A stretch of 6,484 nt of DNA from Burkholderiales bacterium (GCA_025354075.1 JANXNO010000501.1:1-6484), one strand, 5' to 3'. Shown: positions 1 to 6,484, counted from the first letter of the stretch. Program-made: numbers and translations. Notes: generated from the sequence alone by a model not told the origin.

Positions 1-1379
1 GCTTTTTCGTGCGTCAGCGCTGAGAGATCGGCTGCCGCGAGTGCGTCCATTGCGACGTCGCCGTCGCGCAATACCGAGCAAATCCGCGCGTGGGCGTACT
101 GCACGTAATACACCGGATTTTCTTCGCCCTGTGACAACGCAAGGTCAATATCAAAAGTGAATTCGCTATCGGCCTTGCGCGAAACCAGGAAGAAGCGCAC
201 AGCGTCTTTGCCCACCCATTCGATCAGTTCACCGAGCGTTACGTACATGCCCGCGCGCTTGGAAATTTTTACTTCCTCGCCGCCCTTCATCACCCGCACC
301 ATCGAGTGCAGCAGGTAGTCAGGGTAGCCCTTCGGGATGCCCATATCCAGCGCCTGCAAGCCTGCGCGAACCCGGGCAATGGTGCCGTGATGATCGGTGC
401 CCTGAATGTTCACTACCTGCGTGAAGCCGCGTTCCCACTTGGTCACGTGATAGGCCACGTCAGGCACAAAATAGGTGTAGCCGCCCGCTGCCTTGCGCAT
501 CACGCGGTCTTTGTCGTCGCCAAAATCGGTGGTCTTCAACCACAGCGCGCCATCAGCCTCAAAAGTGTGACCAGAGGCTTGCAGCGCGGTCACCGTCTTG
601 TCAACGCGACCGTCGGAATACAACGAGCTTTCGAGGTAATAGCAGTCGAACGGCTTGACGCCGAACGCGGTTAAATCTTTGTCCTGCTCGGCGCGCAGCA
701 TGGCAACCGCAAAGGCGCGAACGGCATCCGCGTCGTTCACGTCACCGCCCTGCGCGACAAATGATTTGCCGATTTCAACGATGTAGTCGCCGCGGTAACC
801 GTCTTCCGGCCAGCCCGCGCTGTCCGGTTCCACACCCTTCGCGCGCAGTTGCACCGAACGCGTCAAATTGTCGATCTGGTTACCCGCGTCGTTGTAATAA
901 AACTCGCGATATACAGAGCAGCCCTGCGTTTCGAGCAGATTGCATAGCGTGTCGCCGAGGGCAGCCTGGCGCGCATGTCCGGTGTGCAGCGGGCCAGTCG
1001 GATTGGCGGACACAAATTCCACCAGCACTTTTTCGCCACGACGCGCGTCACCGAGACCGAATTTTTCACCCAGCTTCAACACGTCGGCAACGACTGAAAA
1101 TTTCGCCGCTGGCTTCAAGCGGATATTGATGAAACCAGGGCCTGCGATGGTGACTTCCTGCACCAGCGGATGCGGCGCCGCATCAAGTGCTGCCTTTAAC
1201 GCAGTGGCCACTTCACGCGGATTTTTGCCCAGCGGTTTCGCCAGTTGCAGCGCGATGTTGGTGGCGTAGTCGCCGTGATCGGCTTGCTTGGGGCGTTCTA
1301 GGGCGGGCGTTGCCGTGTCGCTCAGTCCGGCAGACTTTACGCCTGCGCTGAGCCATTCAATTAAATGTTCTTTTTGCAT
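1..1379 (-). CDS. argS: Arginyl-tRNA synthetase, C-terminus beyond window
   Basis: Class I aminoacyl-tRNA synthetase that charges tRNA-Arg with arginine in the cytoplasm. The frame is open from an ATG at 1379 down to the window edge, giving 459 visible codons. Residues 1 to about 90 resemble the ArgRS-specific N-terminal domain. The catalytic Rossmann core follows, with VSANPTGPL leading into the HIGH-type motif HTGH at residues 132-135, GTDHH at 327-331, and the KMSKR-type loop as KISKR at 371-375. Bacterial ArgRS is usually about 560-590 residues, so the C-terminal DALR anticodon-binding domain is mostly outside the window. The start lies 13 bases after the stop of the oxidoreductase gene on the same strand. 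No good Shine-Dalgarno is seen in that gap, so translation may be coupled to the upstream gene. The family assignment is secure; no frameshift was found on reading every codon. Confidence 0.97.
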   Translation of the reverse strand, partial: MQKEHLIEWLSAGVKSAGLSDTATPALERPKQADHGDYATNIALQLAKPLGKNPREVATALKAALDAAPHPLVQEVTIAGPGFINIRLKPAAKFSVVADVLKLGEKFGLGDARRGEKVLVEFVSANPTGPLHTGHARQAALGDTLCNLLETQGCSVYREFYYNDAGNQIDNLTRSVQLRAKGVEPDSAGWPEDGYRGDYIVEIGKSFVAQGGDVNDADAVRAFAVAMLRAEQDKDLTAFGVKPFDCYYLESSLYSDGRVDKTVTALQASGHTFEADGALWLKTTDFGDDKDRVMRKAAGGYTYFVPDVAYHVTKWERGFTQVVNIQGTDHHGTIARVRAGLQALDMGIPKGYPDYLLHSMVRVMKGGEEVKISKRAGMYVTLGELIEWVGKDAVRFFLVSRKADSEFTFDIDLALSQGEENPVYYVQYAHARICSVLRDGDVAMDALAAADLSALTHEK

Positions 1380-1392
1380 TAGGAAAGTGACT

Positions 1393-2556
1393 TCAGCTCA
1401 AGTTCGTCCACACGCCCTGATTGGCGCTGGACGCGAGGCAGGCCTCGACAAACGCCATGCTGTGCACGCCGTCATGGATGGTGGGAAAGGTGGTGTCAGT
1501 GATCGGACGGTCGGCGCGGCGCGCGGTGATCGCCAGCGCGGTTTCGCGATAAATGTTGGCGAACGCTTCGAGCATGCCTTCGGGGTGTCCGCGCGGCGTA
1601 CGTGCGAGGCCGAGAATTTCTGCCGGCAGGCCGGGATCGCTGCGACCGATGAGATGGGTGCCGCCGCCTTCGAGTTGCAGGCGCAGATAAGACGCATTTT
1701 GATGCGACCATTCAATCAGTCCACGCTCGCCATAGATGCGTAGACGAATGTCGTTCTCGCCACCTGCGGCCGCCTGCGTCACGAGGAACTGCCCGCGCGC
1801 GCCGCCTGTGAAGCGCAGGTTCGCGAGCATGGTGTCGATCACTTCACGATTGGGCACGATGGCACCTGCGTCGGCACTGACCGCTGCCACGGTCAAGCCC
1901 GCGACGCTGCACGCAAGGTGCTGCGCATGACAACCAATCGCCGAGAACACCAGCGCCAGCCCGCTGCGGCCTGCGTCAAAACGCCAGCGGTCGCGGTCGG
2001 TCATCGCGTCAGGCTGAACGGGGATCGCGGTGCCATTCTGGATGTATTCAACCTGCAGCATGCGCACGCTACCGATGGCACCGGTGGCGATCAGGTGCCG
2101 GGCGTGGCGGGTCATTGGGTAGGCTGAAAAAGCATGCGTCACGGCCACAATTTGATCGTTGGCGCGTGAGCGTGCTGCGAGGTCGCGCGCCTCGGCAGCA
2201 GTGGTGCTGACGGGCTTGTCGAGCATGACATCCAGTCCGGCATCGAGCGCTGCAGCGACTGCGGGGTAATGGGTGTCGTTCGGCCCCATGACCGCGACGG
2301 CGTCGATGCCATCGGCGCGCGACCTCTCAACAGCAAGCATGGTCGCCACGTCCGGGTAGCCGCGTGACGCGTCGAGCCCCATCGCGATGGCCGCCTCCCG
2401 CGAGCGATCCGCTTTCGACGAGAAGACGCCACCGACCACCTGCCACAAGCCGTCAAGCTCCGCGGCACGACGGTGCATGCCGCCAATCCACGAGGTTTGG
2501 CCACCGCCGACAAAGGCGATGCGCAGCGGGCGACGGGTTTCGGCCGGCAATGACAT
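1393..2556 (-). CDS. Gfo/Idh/MocA-family NAD(P)-dependent oxidoreductase
   Basis: A 387-residue protein (393 if the upstream ATG at 2574 is used) of the Gfo/Idh/MocA family, whose members oxidise or reduce sugars, inositols or related polyols with NAD(P). Residue numbers below count from 2574. A beta strand and dinucleotide loop read [14 protein letters not shown] (18-31). The family EKP signature appears as DKPV at 119-122, and GCHAQHL at 214-220 holds the His pair expected at the active site. The C-terminal half has the usual beta-sheet domain features, including [16 protein letters not shown]. The length is typical. The ATG at 2556 is preferred because GGAG lies six bases before it, while the ATG at 2574 has no such site. 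The gene sits between prfC and argS with gaps of 22 and 13 bases, so it is probably co-transcribed with them. The substrate cannot be told from sequence. Confidence 0.9.
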   Translation of the reverse strand: MSLPAETRRPLRIAFVGGGQTSWIGGMHRRAAELDGLWQVVGGVFSSKADRSREAAIAMGLDASRGYPDVATMLAVERSRADGIDAVAVMGPNDTHYPAVAAALDAGLDVMLDKPVSTTAAEARDLAARSRANDQIVAVTHAFSAYPMTRHARHLIATGAIGSVRMLQVEYIQNGTAIPVQPDAMTDRDRWRFDAGRSGLALVFSAIGCHAQHLACSVAGLTVAAVSADAGAIVPNREVIDTMLANLRFTGGARGQFLVTQAAAGGENDIRLRIYGERGLIEWSHQNASYLRLQLEGGGTHLIGRSDPGLPAEILGLARTPRGHPEGMLEAFANIYRETALAITARRADRPITDTTFPTIHDGVHSMAFVEACLASSANQGVWTNLS

Positions 2557-2562
2557 TTCGGT

Positions 2563-2566
2563 CTCC
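2563..2566 (-). promoter_or_regulatory. Ribosome binding site deciding the oxidoreductase start
   Basis: On the minus strand GGAG is followed by six bases (ACCGAA) and then the ATG at 2556. The site lies inside the alternative extended reading frame that starts at 2574, four bases after the prfC stop. It favours the shorter protein. Confidence 0.55.
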
Positions 2567-2578
2567 ATCAACATTCAA

Positions 2579-4204
2579 TCAGGCCGCTTTTTCCAGCGTC
2601 AAACCGGCGTGCTCGCGCAGCGGATGAAACTCGATCTTCGGATGCCGCTCCTGCGTGAGGCGCAGGTCGTACGTGCTGGTGAGCAGATACGCCAGCGTGT
2701 TCGCCGCGTCGTACGCGAGCTTTGACGCGTTGTAATCCATGAATTTTTTCATCTCGACTGGGTCATCACAGGTCACCCAGCGCGCGCCGACGAACTGGCT
2801 GCCGCTGAGTTTGATGTCGGCCTTGTACTCCGATTGCAGGCGGTGTTGCACCACTTCAAATTGCAACTGGCCCACCGCGCCGAGCAGCATCAGCGAACCG
2901 AGTTGCGGCTTGAACACTTGAATCGCACCTTCTTCACCGAGCTGCGCGAGGCCTTGTTGCAACTGTTTGCTGCGCAGCGGATTTTTCAATTCCACTGTCT
3001 GAAAAAGCTCCGGCGCAAAGAACGGCAAACCGGTGTATTGGCGGCTTGCGCCATCGGTCACGGTGTCGCCCAGCTGCACGCCGCCGTGAATGGTGAAGCC
3101 GATGATGTCCCCGGCGTACGCCTCGTCCACCGCTTCGCGGCGCTGCGACAGGAACGTGACCACGCTGGTCGGACGCATCTCTTTTGCTGTGCGCTGAACC
3201 TTGAGCTTCATGCCCTGCGAATACTTGCCCGAACACACGCGTACGAACGCAATGCGGTCGCGATGCATCGGGTCCATGTTGGCCTGCACTTTGAACACGA
3301 CGCCGGAGAAACCTTCGGCATCGGGCGAAATTTCAGTGGTGGAGCCGTCCGGGTTAGTCGAGTTGCGCGGATGCGGCGCTGGGGCCAGATCGACCAGTGC
3401 ATCAAGCACTTCCTGAACGCCGAAATTGTTCACCGCCGAGCCAAAAAACACTGGCGTTTGCTTCGCCGCCAAAAACGCTGTGCGGTCGAAGGCTGGCGAG
3501 GCGCCGGTGAGCAATTCGATGTTCTGCATCGCCTGATCAAAGTCCGTTCCGAAGCGCGCTTTGAGCGTGGCGAGATCGGTTAGCGGAATGTCCTCCGCCT
3601 CGGTCACCTTGTCTTCGCCCGCCGCGAATACGCGCATGGTTTGCGTTTGCAGATTGATGATGCCCGCGAACGCCTTGCCTTGACCTACGGGCCAGGTCAT
3701 CGGCACGCAGGGCATGCCCAGTTCGGCTTCCACTTCGTCTAAGAGCTCAATCGGGTCGCGACCTTCGCGGTCCATTTTGTTCACAAACGTGATGATGGGC
3801 GTGTCGCGCTGTCGGCAGACCTCAATCAGGCGCTTGGTTTGCGCTTCCACACCGTTCGCAGCGTCAATCACCATCAATGCGCTGTCAACGGCGGTCAACA
3901 CGCGATACGTATCTTCCGAAAAGTCCCGGTGGCCCGGGGTATCGAGCAGGTTCACCACGTGATCGCGGTAAAGCATCTGCATCACGCTCGATGCGACCGA
4001 AATGCCGCGCTGCTTCTCGATCTCCATCCAGTCGGACGTGGCGTGGCGTGACGCTTTGCGTGCCTTGACGCTGCCCGCGACGTGAATCGCGCCCGAAAAC
4101 AGCAAAAGCTTCTCAGTGAGCGTAGTTTTGCCCGCGTCGGGGTGGGAGATGATCGCGAAGGTGCGGCGGCGCGCAACTTCAGCCGTGTGAGGGTGGGCTG
4201 CCAC
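2579..4204 (-). CDS. prfC: Peptide chain release factor 3 (RF3)
   Basis: Translational GTPase of 541 residues that removes RF1/RF2 from the ribosome after peptide release and contributes to post-peptidyl-transfer quality control. The G domain is complete: G1 SHPDAGKTT at residues 20-28, G2 RGISV at 66-70, G3 DTPGH at 88-92, and G4 NKMD at 142-145. The EF-Tu-like domain II and the RF3-specific C-terminal region follow, ending in HAGLTLEKAA. Length matches the family (about 525-540). The start is GTG at 4204: an in-frame TAA lies five codons upstream and no other start codon occurs before the conserved G1 region, so this start is forced. No convincing Shine-Dalgarno precedes it. It is first in a minus-strand run with the oxidoreductase and argS, and its promoter should lie in 4205-4403. 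Confidence 0.98.
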   Translation of the reverse strand: MAAHPHTAEVARRRTFAIISHPDAGKTTLTEKLLLFSGAIHVAGSVKARKASRHATSDWMEIEKQRGISVASSVMQMLYRDHVVNLLDTPGHRDFSEDTYRVLTAVDSALMVIDAANGVEAQTKRLIEVCRQRDTPIITFVNKMDREGRDPIELLDEVEAELGMPCVPMTWPVGQGKAFAGIINLQTQTMRVFAAGEDKVTEAEDIPLTDLATLKARFGTDFDQAMQNIELLTGASPAFDRTAFLAAKQTPVFFGSAVNNFGVQEVLDALVDLAPAPHPRNSTNPDGSTTEISPDAEGFSGVVFKVQANMDPMHRDRIAFVRVCSGKYSQGMKLKVQRTAKEMRPTSVVTFLSQRREAVDEAYAGDIIGFTIHGGVQLGDTVTDGASRQYTGLPFFAPELFQTVELKNPLRSKQLQQGLAQLGEEGAIQVFKPQLGSLMLLGAVGQLQFEVVQHRLQSEYKADIKLSGSQFVGARWVTCDDPVEMKKFMDYNASKLAYDAANTLAYLLTSTYDLRLTQERHPKIEFHPLREHAGLTLEKAA

Positions 4205-4246
4205 TTTAAGAGACTTTTAGGCCGGAAAACCCTTGATTTTAAAGGA

Positions 4247-4260
4247 GTTCCAGCTGGAAC
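4247..4260. promoter_or_regulatory. Perfect 14-base palindrome, candidate operator of prfC
   Basis: GTTCCAGCTGGAAC reads identically on both strands. It lies five bases upstream, in the prfC direction, of the TAAAAT that could be the prfC -10 box, so it would overlap the spacer and -35 region. That is a natural place for a dimeric regulator to bind. It matches no regulator site I recognise, and function is inferred only from symmetry and position. Confidence 0.35.
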
Positions 4261-4289
4261 GCTGCGACCGTTTGTCGCCTATGAACGAC

Positions 4290-4306
4290 TTGTAATCATT
4301 TGTAAT
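4290..4306 (+). promoter_or_regulatory. Direct repeat TTGTAAT x2 at 10-base period, candidate OmpR-family box
   Basis: TTGTAAT occurs at 4290-4296 and again at 4300-4306, so the two copies sit on the same face of the helix. The core TGTAA-N5-TGTAA has the layout of OmpR/PhoB-family response-regulator sites, for example the CpxR pattern GTAAA-N5-GTAAA. It lies about 100 bases before the first EF-hand gene and could activate that gene. The regulator is unknown and the call rests on pattern alone. Confidence 0.35.
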
Positions 4307-4390
4307 TTCATGGCATTTTGTCGGCGAGCGGAGCGTCTATGTCGTTACCTACTCACCGGCATGCACTGCCGACATTCAGCAACACCCCGC

Positions 4391-4396
4391 AAGGAG
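4391..4396 (+). promoter_or_regulatory. Strong ribosome binding site of the first EF-hand gene
   Basis: AAGGAG lies seven bases before the ATG at 4404. It is the best Shine-Dalgarno in the window and fixes that start. Confidence 0.8.
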
Positions 4397-4403
4397 ACGC
4401 ATC

Positions 4404-4922
4404 ATGAAGAAAATCCTCATCCTCGGCGCAGCGCTCGTATCAGCCCTTGCTGCCGCAGCGTCCAGTACGGCCAGCGCGGCCGATGGCAACAAGCATTTTG
4501 GCTACGGGCACGGTTACAACAACGGCTATCGCCCCGCCTACAGCGCCCCTGGCCCTGTGCGCGGCTATTACGCCCCATCCCGTGGTTACTGGCATGGCGG
4601 ACGCTGGATCGCTCCAGTCGTAGTCGGTGGCCTGATTGCGGCAGCGGTCGGTGGAGCGTACGCATACAACCACTATGACTATCCAGCTCCGGTATACGTG
4701 GCACCGGGCTACGCGGCGCCGTCGTATTACGCACCCGCTACCGTGACTTACGCAGCACCCGCACGCACTGGCTTTGATTACGCCGACGCTAATGGTGATG
4801 GCTACATTTCGTTCGAAGAAGCCGCCGTCTACCCACACTGGCAGCGCAATTTCGGCAACATGGACCGCAATCGCGACGGCTACCTGTCACGCGACGAAGT
4901 CGCCGGCTGGCGTTACCGCTAG
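4404..4922 (+). CDS. Exported EF-hand protein with Gly/Tyr/Pro-rich linker and hydrophobic segment
   Basis: A 172-residue protein with no name that I recognise. Residues 1-25 form a signal peptide (MKK, a hydrophobic stretch, then ASA before the likely cut). Residues 28-66 are rich in Gly, Tyr and His. Residues 69-88 are hydrophobic with paired glycines (GGLIAAAVGG), like a glycine zipper or membrane segment. Residues 91-120 repeat Tyr-Ala-Pro words such as YPAPVYVAPGY and SYYAP. The C-terminus carries two canonical EF-hand loops, DANGDGYISFEE (128-139) and DRNRDGYLSRDE (154-165), with acidic or Asn ligands at loop positions 1, 3 and 5, Gly at 6 and Glu at 12. It is therefore expected to bind calcium in the cell envelope. 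Whether the hydrophobic segment spans a membrane is uncertain. A ribosome site at 4391 fixes the start, and a terminator follows the stop. Confidence 0.88.
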   Translation: MKKILILGAALVSALAAAASSTASAADGNKHFGYGHGYNNGYRPAYSAPGPVRGYYAPSRGYWHGGRWIAPVVVGGLIAAAVGGAYAYNHYDYPAPVYVAPGYAAPSYYAPATVTYAAPARTGFDYADANGDGYISFEEAAVYPHWQRNFGNMDRNRDGYLSRDEVAGWRYR

Positions 4923-4933
4923 CGCGAACGGGT

Positions 4934-4957
4934 TCGGGCAAGTTTGCCCGACTTTTT
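4934..4957 (+). terminator. Intrinsic terminator after the first EF-hand gene
   Basis: TCGGGCA (4934-4940) pairs fully with TGCCCGA (4945-4951) around the loop AGTT. One C and then five T (4953-4957) follow. The stem starts 11 bases after the stop codon at 4922. It would end or reduce transcription before the second EF-hand gene, which starts only 29 bases further on. Confidence 0.75.
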
Positions 4958-4976
4958 GCACAACAAAACAATAATC

Positions 4977-4981
4977 GGAGG
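4977..4981 (+). promoter_or_regulatory. Ribosome binding site of the second EF-hand gene
   Basis: GGAGG lies four bases before the ATG at 4986. This selects 4986 over an in-frame ATG at 4944, which falls inside the terminator hairpin and would place a polar tail before the signal peptide. Confidence 0.75.
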
Positions 4982-4985
4982 TTTT

Positions 4986-5255
4986 ATGAACGTTCTTAAA
5001 TCACTTTTGCTGGCCGCCACGGTTGCACTGGTCGCAACCGGTGCCTCAGCGGCACCCAACGGCAAATTCGGCAGTGCCGACGTCAACAAGGACAAGGCGT
5101 TGACCCAAGCCGAAGCCTGCGCGGGCAAGACGCCACGCATCTGCAAGAGCTTTGCAGCGATTGACGCCAATAAGGACGGCGCGGTGACACGCAGTGAACT
5201 TCGTGCGTTCAAGAACGCGAAACGTGCGGCCCGGAGTTTGCCGGTCAAGCCGTAG
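4986..5255 (+). CDS. Small exported EF-hand protein
   Basis: An 89-residue protein. Residues 1-22 form a clear signal peptide (MNVLKS, a hydrophobic core, ASA before the likely cut), so the mature form is about 67 residues in the periplasm or outside. It has two EF-hand loops. The second, DANKDGAVTRSE (60-71), is canonical. The first, DVNKDKALTQAE (32-43), keeps the ligand residues at 1, 3, 5 and 12 but has Lys in place of the usual Gly at loop position 6, so its calcium affinity may be lower. Two cysteines (45 and 53) sit between the loops and could form a disulfide after export. The tail is basic (KNAKRAARS). It lies 63 bases after the first EF-hand gene, with a terminator between them, so it may have its own promoter or depend on read-through. 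Function beyond calcium binding is unknown. Confidence 0.88.
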   Translation: MNVLKSLLLAATVALVATGASAAPNGKFGSADVNKDKALTQAEACAGKTPRICKSFAAIDANKDGAVTRSELRAFKNAKRAARSLPVKP

Positions 5256-5269
5256 CTATCGACTCCGTC

Positions 5270-5336
5270 TGTAGGAGCGGCTCTGCCGTGATTGGCGCAA
5301 CATCAAGCGTTAGGGCACGGCAGAGCCGCTTCTACA
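5270..5336. repeat. REP doublet (REPIN-like) inverted repeat with GTAG heads
   Basis: Two 21-base arms, 5270-5290 and 5316-5336, are inverted copies differing at one position (G5275 facing T5331, a wobble pair in RNA), around a 25-base loop. Each arm starts TGTAG and contains a short inner palindrome (CGGC-TCT-GCCG). The left arm continues as GCCGTGATTGG. This head and core closely resemble the GTAGGAGCGGC REP sequences of pseudomonads and related bacteria, which are mobilised by RAYT (REP-associated tyrosine transposase) proteins. It fills the 88-base gap between two convergent genes, the usual place for such elements. There is no T-tract on either side, so a plain terminator is less likely, though the hairpin may protect mRNA 3' ends. 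Confidence 0.75.
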
Positions 5337-5343
5337 TTCAGCC

Positions 5344-6219
5344 TCAGTGATTAGTCAACGCCGAGCAGCTGATCGTCTGCTGCAGCACGTGCGAATCATC
5401 CACGCCCAATTCGATGATGTCCGGCCCGCAATTCGCCGCTTCGAGACACACATAATGCTTCCACCCCTCGGGCGGCAAATCAGGAAATGTCTTGATGAAT
5501 TCCTCGCCCGGATTCCACGCTACCAGCGTTTTGCTGCCTGAAGTCGTGAGCGTGATTTTGCGATGTGCGGCGGGGTCGATCAGATCAAACCGGTTGCCCG
5601 CATTCATGTAGATGCGGTCGCTCCGCCCCGGATCACGCGCGTCGTGCAAGTCCCAATCGCCGCGCTGGATGTGCTCGTTAAAGTCATCAAACTTGTCGGA
5701 ATAGGTCAGGCCATCAAGCCCGGTCACCGTCACGCGGCTTGAATCGCCGACCTTGAAATAGGTGTGCAGCGCCTGCGTAAATCGCACCGTCTCAGCGCCC
5801 AGATTCACCGTCGTCAGCGCCTGCTCCAGCACGCGACCGATGCGCATCGTCAGCATCAAACCCATCATCACGTCCGGCACTTCGGGCGGTGCCAACGCCA
5901 GCACGATGTCGCCGTCCGGGTTTTGCTGCGCGTGCGTCAATTGCCATTGCAACGTGCGCACCAGCCCGTGCTGCGGCGCGTTCGGCGGCTGCCCTTGCTT
6001 GGCGAAGTACGGCCAGCAAATTGGAATGCCGCCGCGAATCGGGTCGGGCGGACGTTTCGACGTCGGCGACACCCACAACACGTCATCAAACCCCTGCGGT
6101 ACGAACGACAACACATGCCCGCCAAACAAGCTGACCGCCGCCTTCGAAAACGGCGTGGAAATCAACAGCGCCGGAAAGCCCTGAAACTCCCCGAAACGCA
6201 GGCCCGGAATTGAACTCAT
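5344..6219 (-). CDS. D-hexose-6-phosphate mutarotase / aldose 1-epimerase family protein (YeaD-like)
   Basis: A 291-residue cytoplasmic protein of the galactose-mutarotase-like superfamily, closest in motif order to YeaD. YeaD interconverts the alpha and beta anomers of glucose 6-phosphate and similar hexose phosphates. Visible motifs are IRGGIPICWPYF at 61-72, QHGLVR at 83-88, ALHTYFKVGD at 150-159, GLDGLTYSDK at 167-176, AWNPG at 234-238, and VCLEAAN at 257-263. By family comparison His84, His152 and Glu260 are the likely catalytic or substrate residues. The length fits the family. The ATG at 6219 is the first in frame, but no strong Shine-Dalgarno precedes it. A same-strand SDR gene ends 129 bases upstream. 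It converges on the EF-hand gene across the REP doublet. Substrate choice between a free sugar and a sugar phosphate is not settled by sequence. Confidence 0.92.
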   Translation of the reverse strand: MSSIPGLRFGEFQGFPALLISTPFSKAAVSLFGGHVLSFVPQGFDDVLWVSPTSKRPPDPIRGGIPICWPYFAKQGQPPNAPQHGLVRTLQWQLTHAQQNPDGDIVLALAPPEVPDVMMGLMLTMRIGRVLEQALTTVNLGAETVRFTQALHTYFKVGDSSRVTVTGLDGLTYSDKFDDFNEHIQRGDWDLHDARDPGRSDRIYMNAGNRFDLIDPAAHRKITLTTSGSKTLVAWNPGEEFIKTFPDLPPEGWKHYVCLEAANCGPDIIELGVDDSHVLQQTISCSALTNH

Positions 6220-6348
6220 AAGGTCATCAGCTTTGTCTTGAATGGTTTATTGTAAAGGGGCTGGCAAGGCGAATCAGCTTAAGTCGACTTTTTGTATATT
6301 AATGCGCTACGCCCATATTGAATAAGAGTTACAGCAAAAAGTTGATAT
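6220..6348. other. AT-richer spacer upstream of the mutarotase gene
   Basis: This stretch is visibly richer in A and T than its surroundings and probably holds the mutarotase promoter. The best pair I see on the minus strand is TATTCA (6319-6324), 17 bases, then TAATAT (6296-6301), which matches sigma-70 consensus poorly. No gene or convincing terminator is seen in it. Confidence 0.3.

Positions 6349-6484
<136 letters not shown>

Larger units (their letters stand above)
4205..4403. other. Divergent intergenic region between prfC and the EF-hand genes
   Basis: This 199-base spacer must hold promoters for both directions. On the minus strand a TAAAAT (4236-4241) could be a -10 element for prfC, about 32 bases before its start codon, but no good -35 is seen at 16-18 bases from it. 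On the plus strand no strong sigma-70 pair is visible. A small hairpin (CGGCA at 4357-4361 and TGCCG at 4367-4371) lies in the probable leader of the 4404 gene. The palindrome and direct repeat are listed separately. No credible small gene is seen here. Confidence 0.5.

Noticed and set aside
306..1269. Several 110-120-codon plus-strand frames
   Set aside because: All are antisense to argS, which reads without interruption and carries its catalytic motifs.
2834..3583. A 249-codon open frame on the plus strand
   Set aside because: It lies wholly antisense to the well-conserved prfC coding sequence, its product resembles no family, and no ribosome site precedes it. High-GC genes commonly throw such shadows.
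4241..4295. AAAGGAG followed by a tiny frame ending TTG TAA
   Set aside because: The Shine-Dalgarno-like AAAGGAG is followed at proper distance only by CTG, and the ATG at 4281 gives a four-codon peptide. There is no support for a real leader peptide.
4082..4678. A 198-codon plus-strand frame covering the intergenic region
   Set aside because: It overlaps the prfC start on one side and the EF-hand gene in another frame on the other. Its product is Arg/Cys rich with no recognisable domain.
4944..4985. Upstream ATG at 4944 for the second EF-hand gene
   Set aside because: It lies in the terminator hairpin, has no ribosome site and would bury the signal peptide behind 14 extra residues. The ATG at 4986 has GGAGG before it.
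5270..5336. Treating the large inverted repeat as a simple bidirectional terminator
   Set aside because: No T-tract follows either arm, the loop is 25 bases, and the TGTAGGAGCGGC head matches REP elements better.

Overview
The window reads as chromosomal DNA of a Gram-negative proteobacterium, most likely a betaproteobacterium of the Burkholderiales type. This is inferred from the look of the ArgRS and RF3 sequences, a GC content that appears to be in the high fifties by eye, and a GTAG-headed REP-type inverted repeat. No phylogenetic search could be run, so the placement is tentative.

Layout: the left two thirds (1-4204) is a tight minus-strand run transcribed right to left. It holds prfC (release factor 3, GTG start), a Gfo/Idh/MocA-family NAD(P)-dependent oxidoreductase, and argS (arginyl-tRNA synthetase, C-terminus cut off by the window edge). 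The gaps are 22 and 13 bases, so this looks like one operon in which two translation genes flank a sugar-type oxidoreductase of unknown substrate. A 199-base divergent intergenic region (4205-4403) separates this operon from two plus-strand genes. It carries a perfect 14-base palindrome on the prfC side and a 10-base-period direct repeat (TTGTAAT twice) on the other side.

The two plus-strand genes (4404-4922 and 4986-5255) both encode small exported proteins with a pair of EF-hand calcium-binding loops. The first has a Gly/Tyr/Pro-rich linker and a glycine-zipper-like hydrophobic segment; the second is a bare 89-residue EF-hand protein. A good intrinsic terminator lies between them. A near-perfect 21-base inverted repeat of REP doublet (REPIN) type fills the gap to the next, convergent gene.

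The right end is again minus-strand: a complete YeaD-like D-hexose-6-phosphate mutarotase (aldose 1-epimerase superfamily, 5344-6219), preceded by the last 44 codons of a short-chain dehydrogenase/reductase (6349-6484, running off the edge). The two may belong to one sugar-oxidation locus, but 129 AT-richer bases separate them. No RNA gene, CRISPR array, transposase or phage gene was seen. The parts most worth a second look are the paired EF-hand genes with their upstream direct repeat, and the REPIN behind them. I see no clear evidence of a wholly new system.
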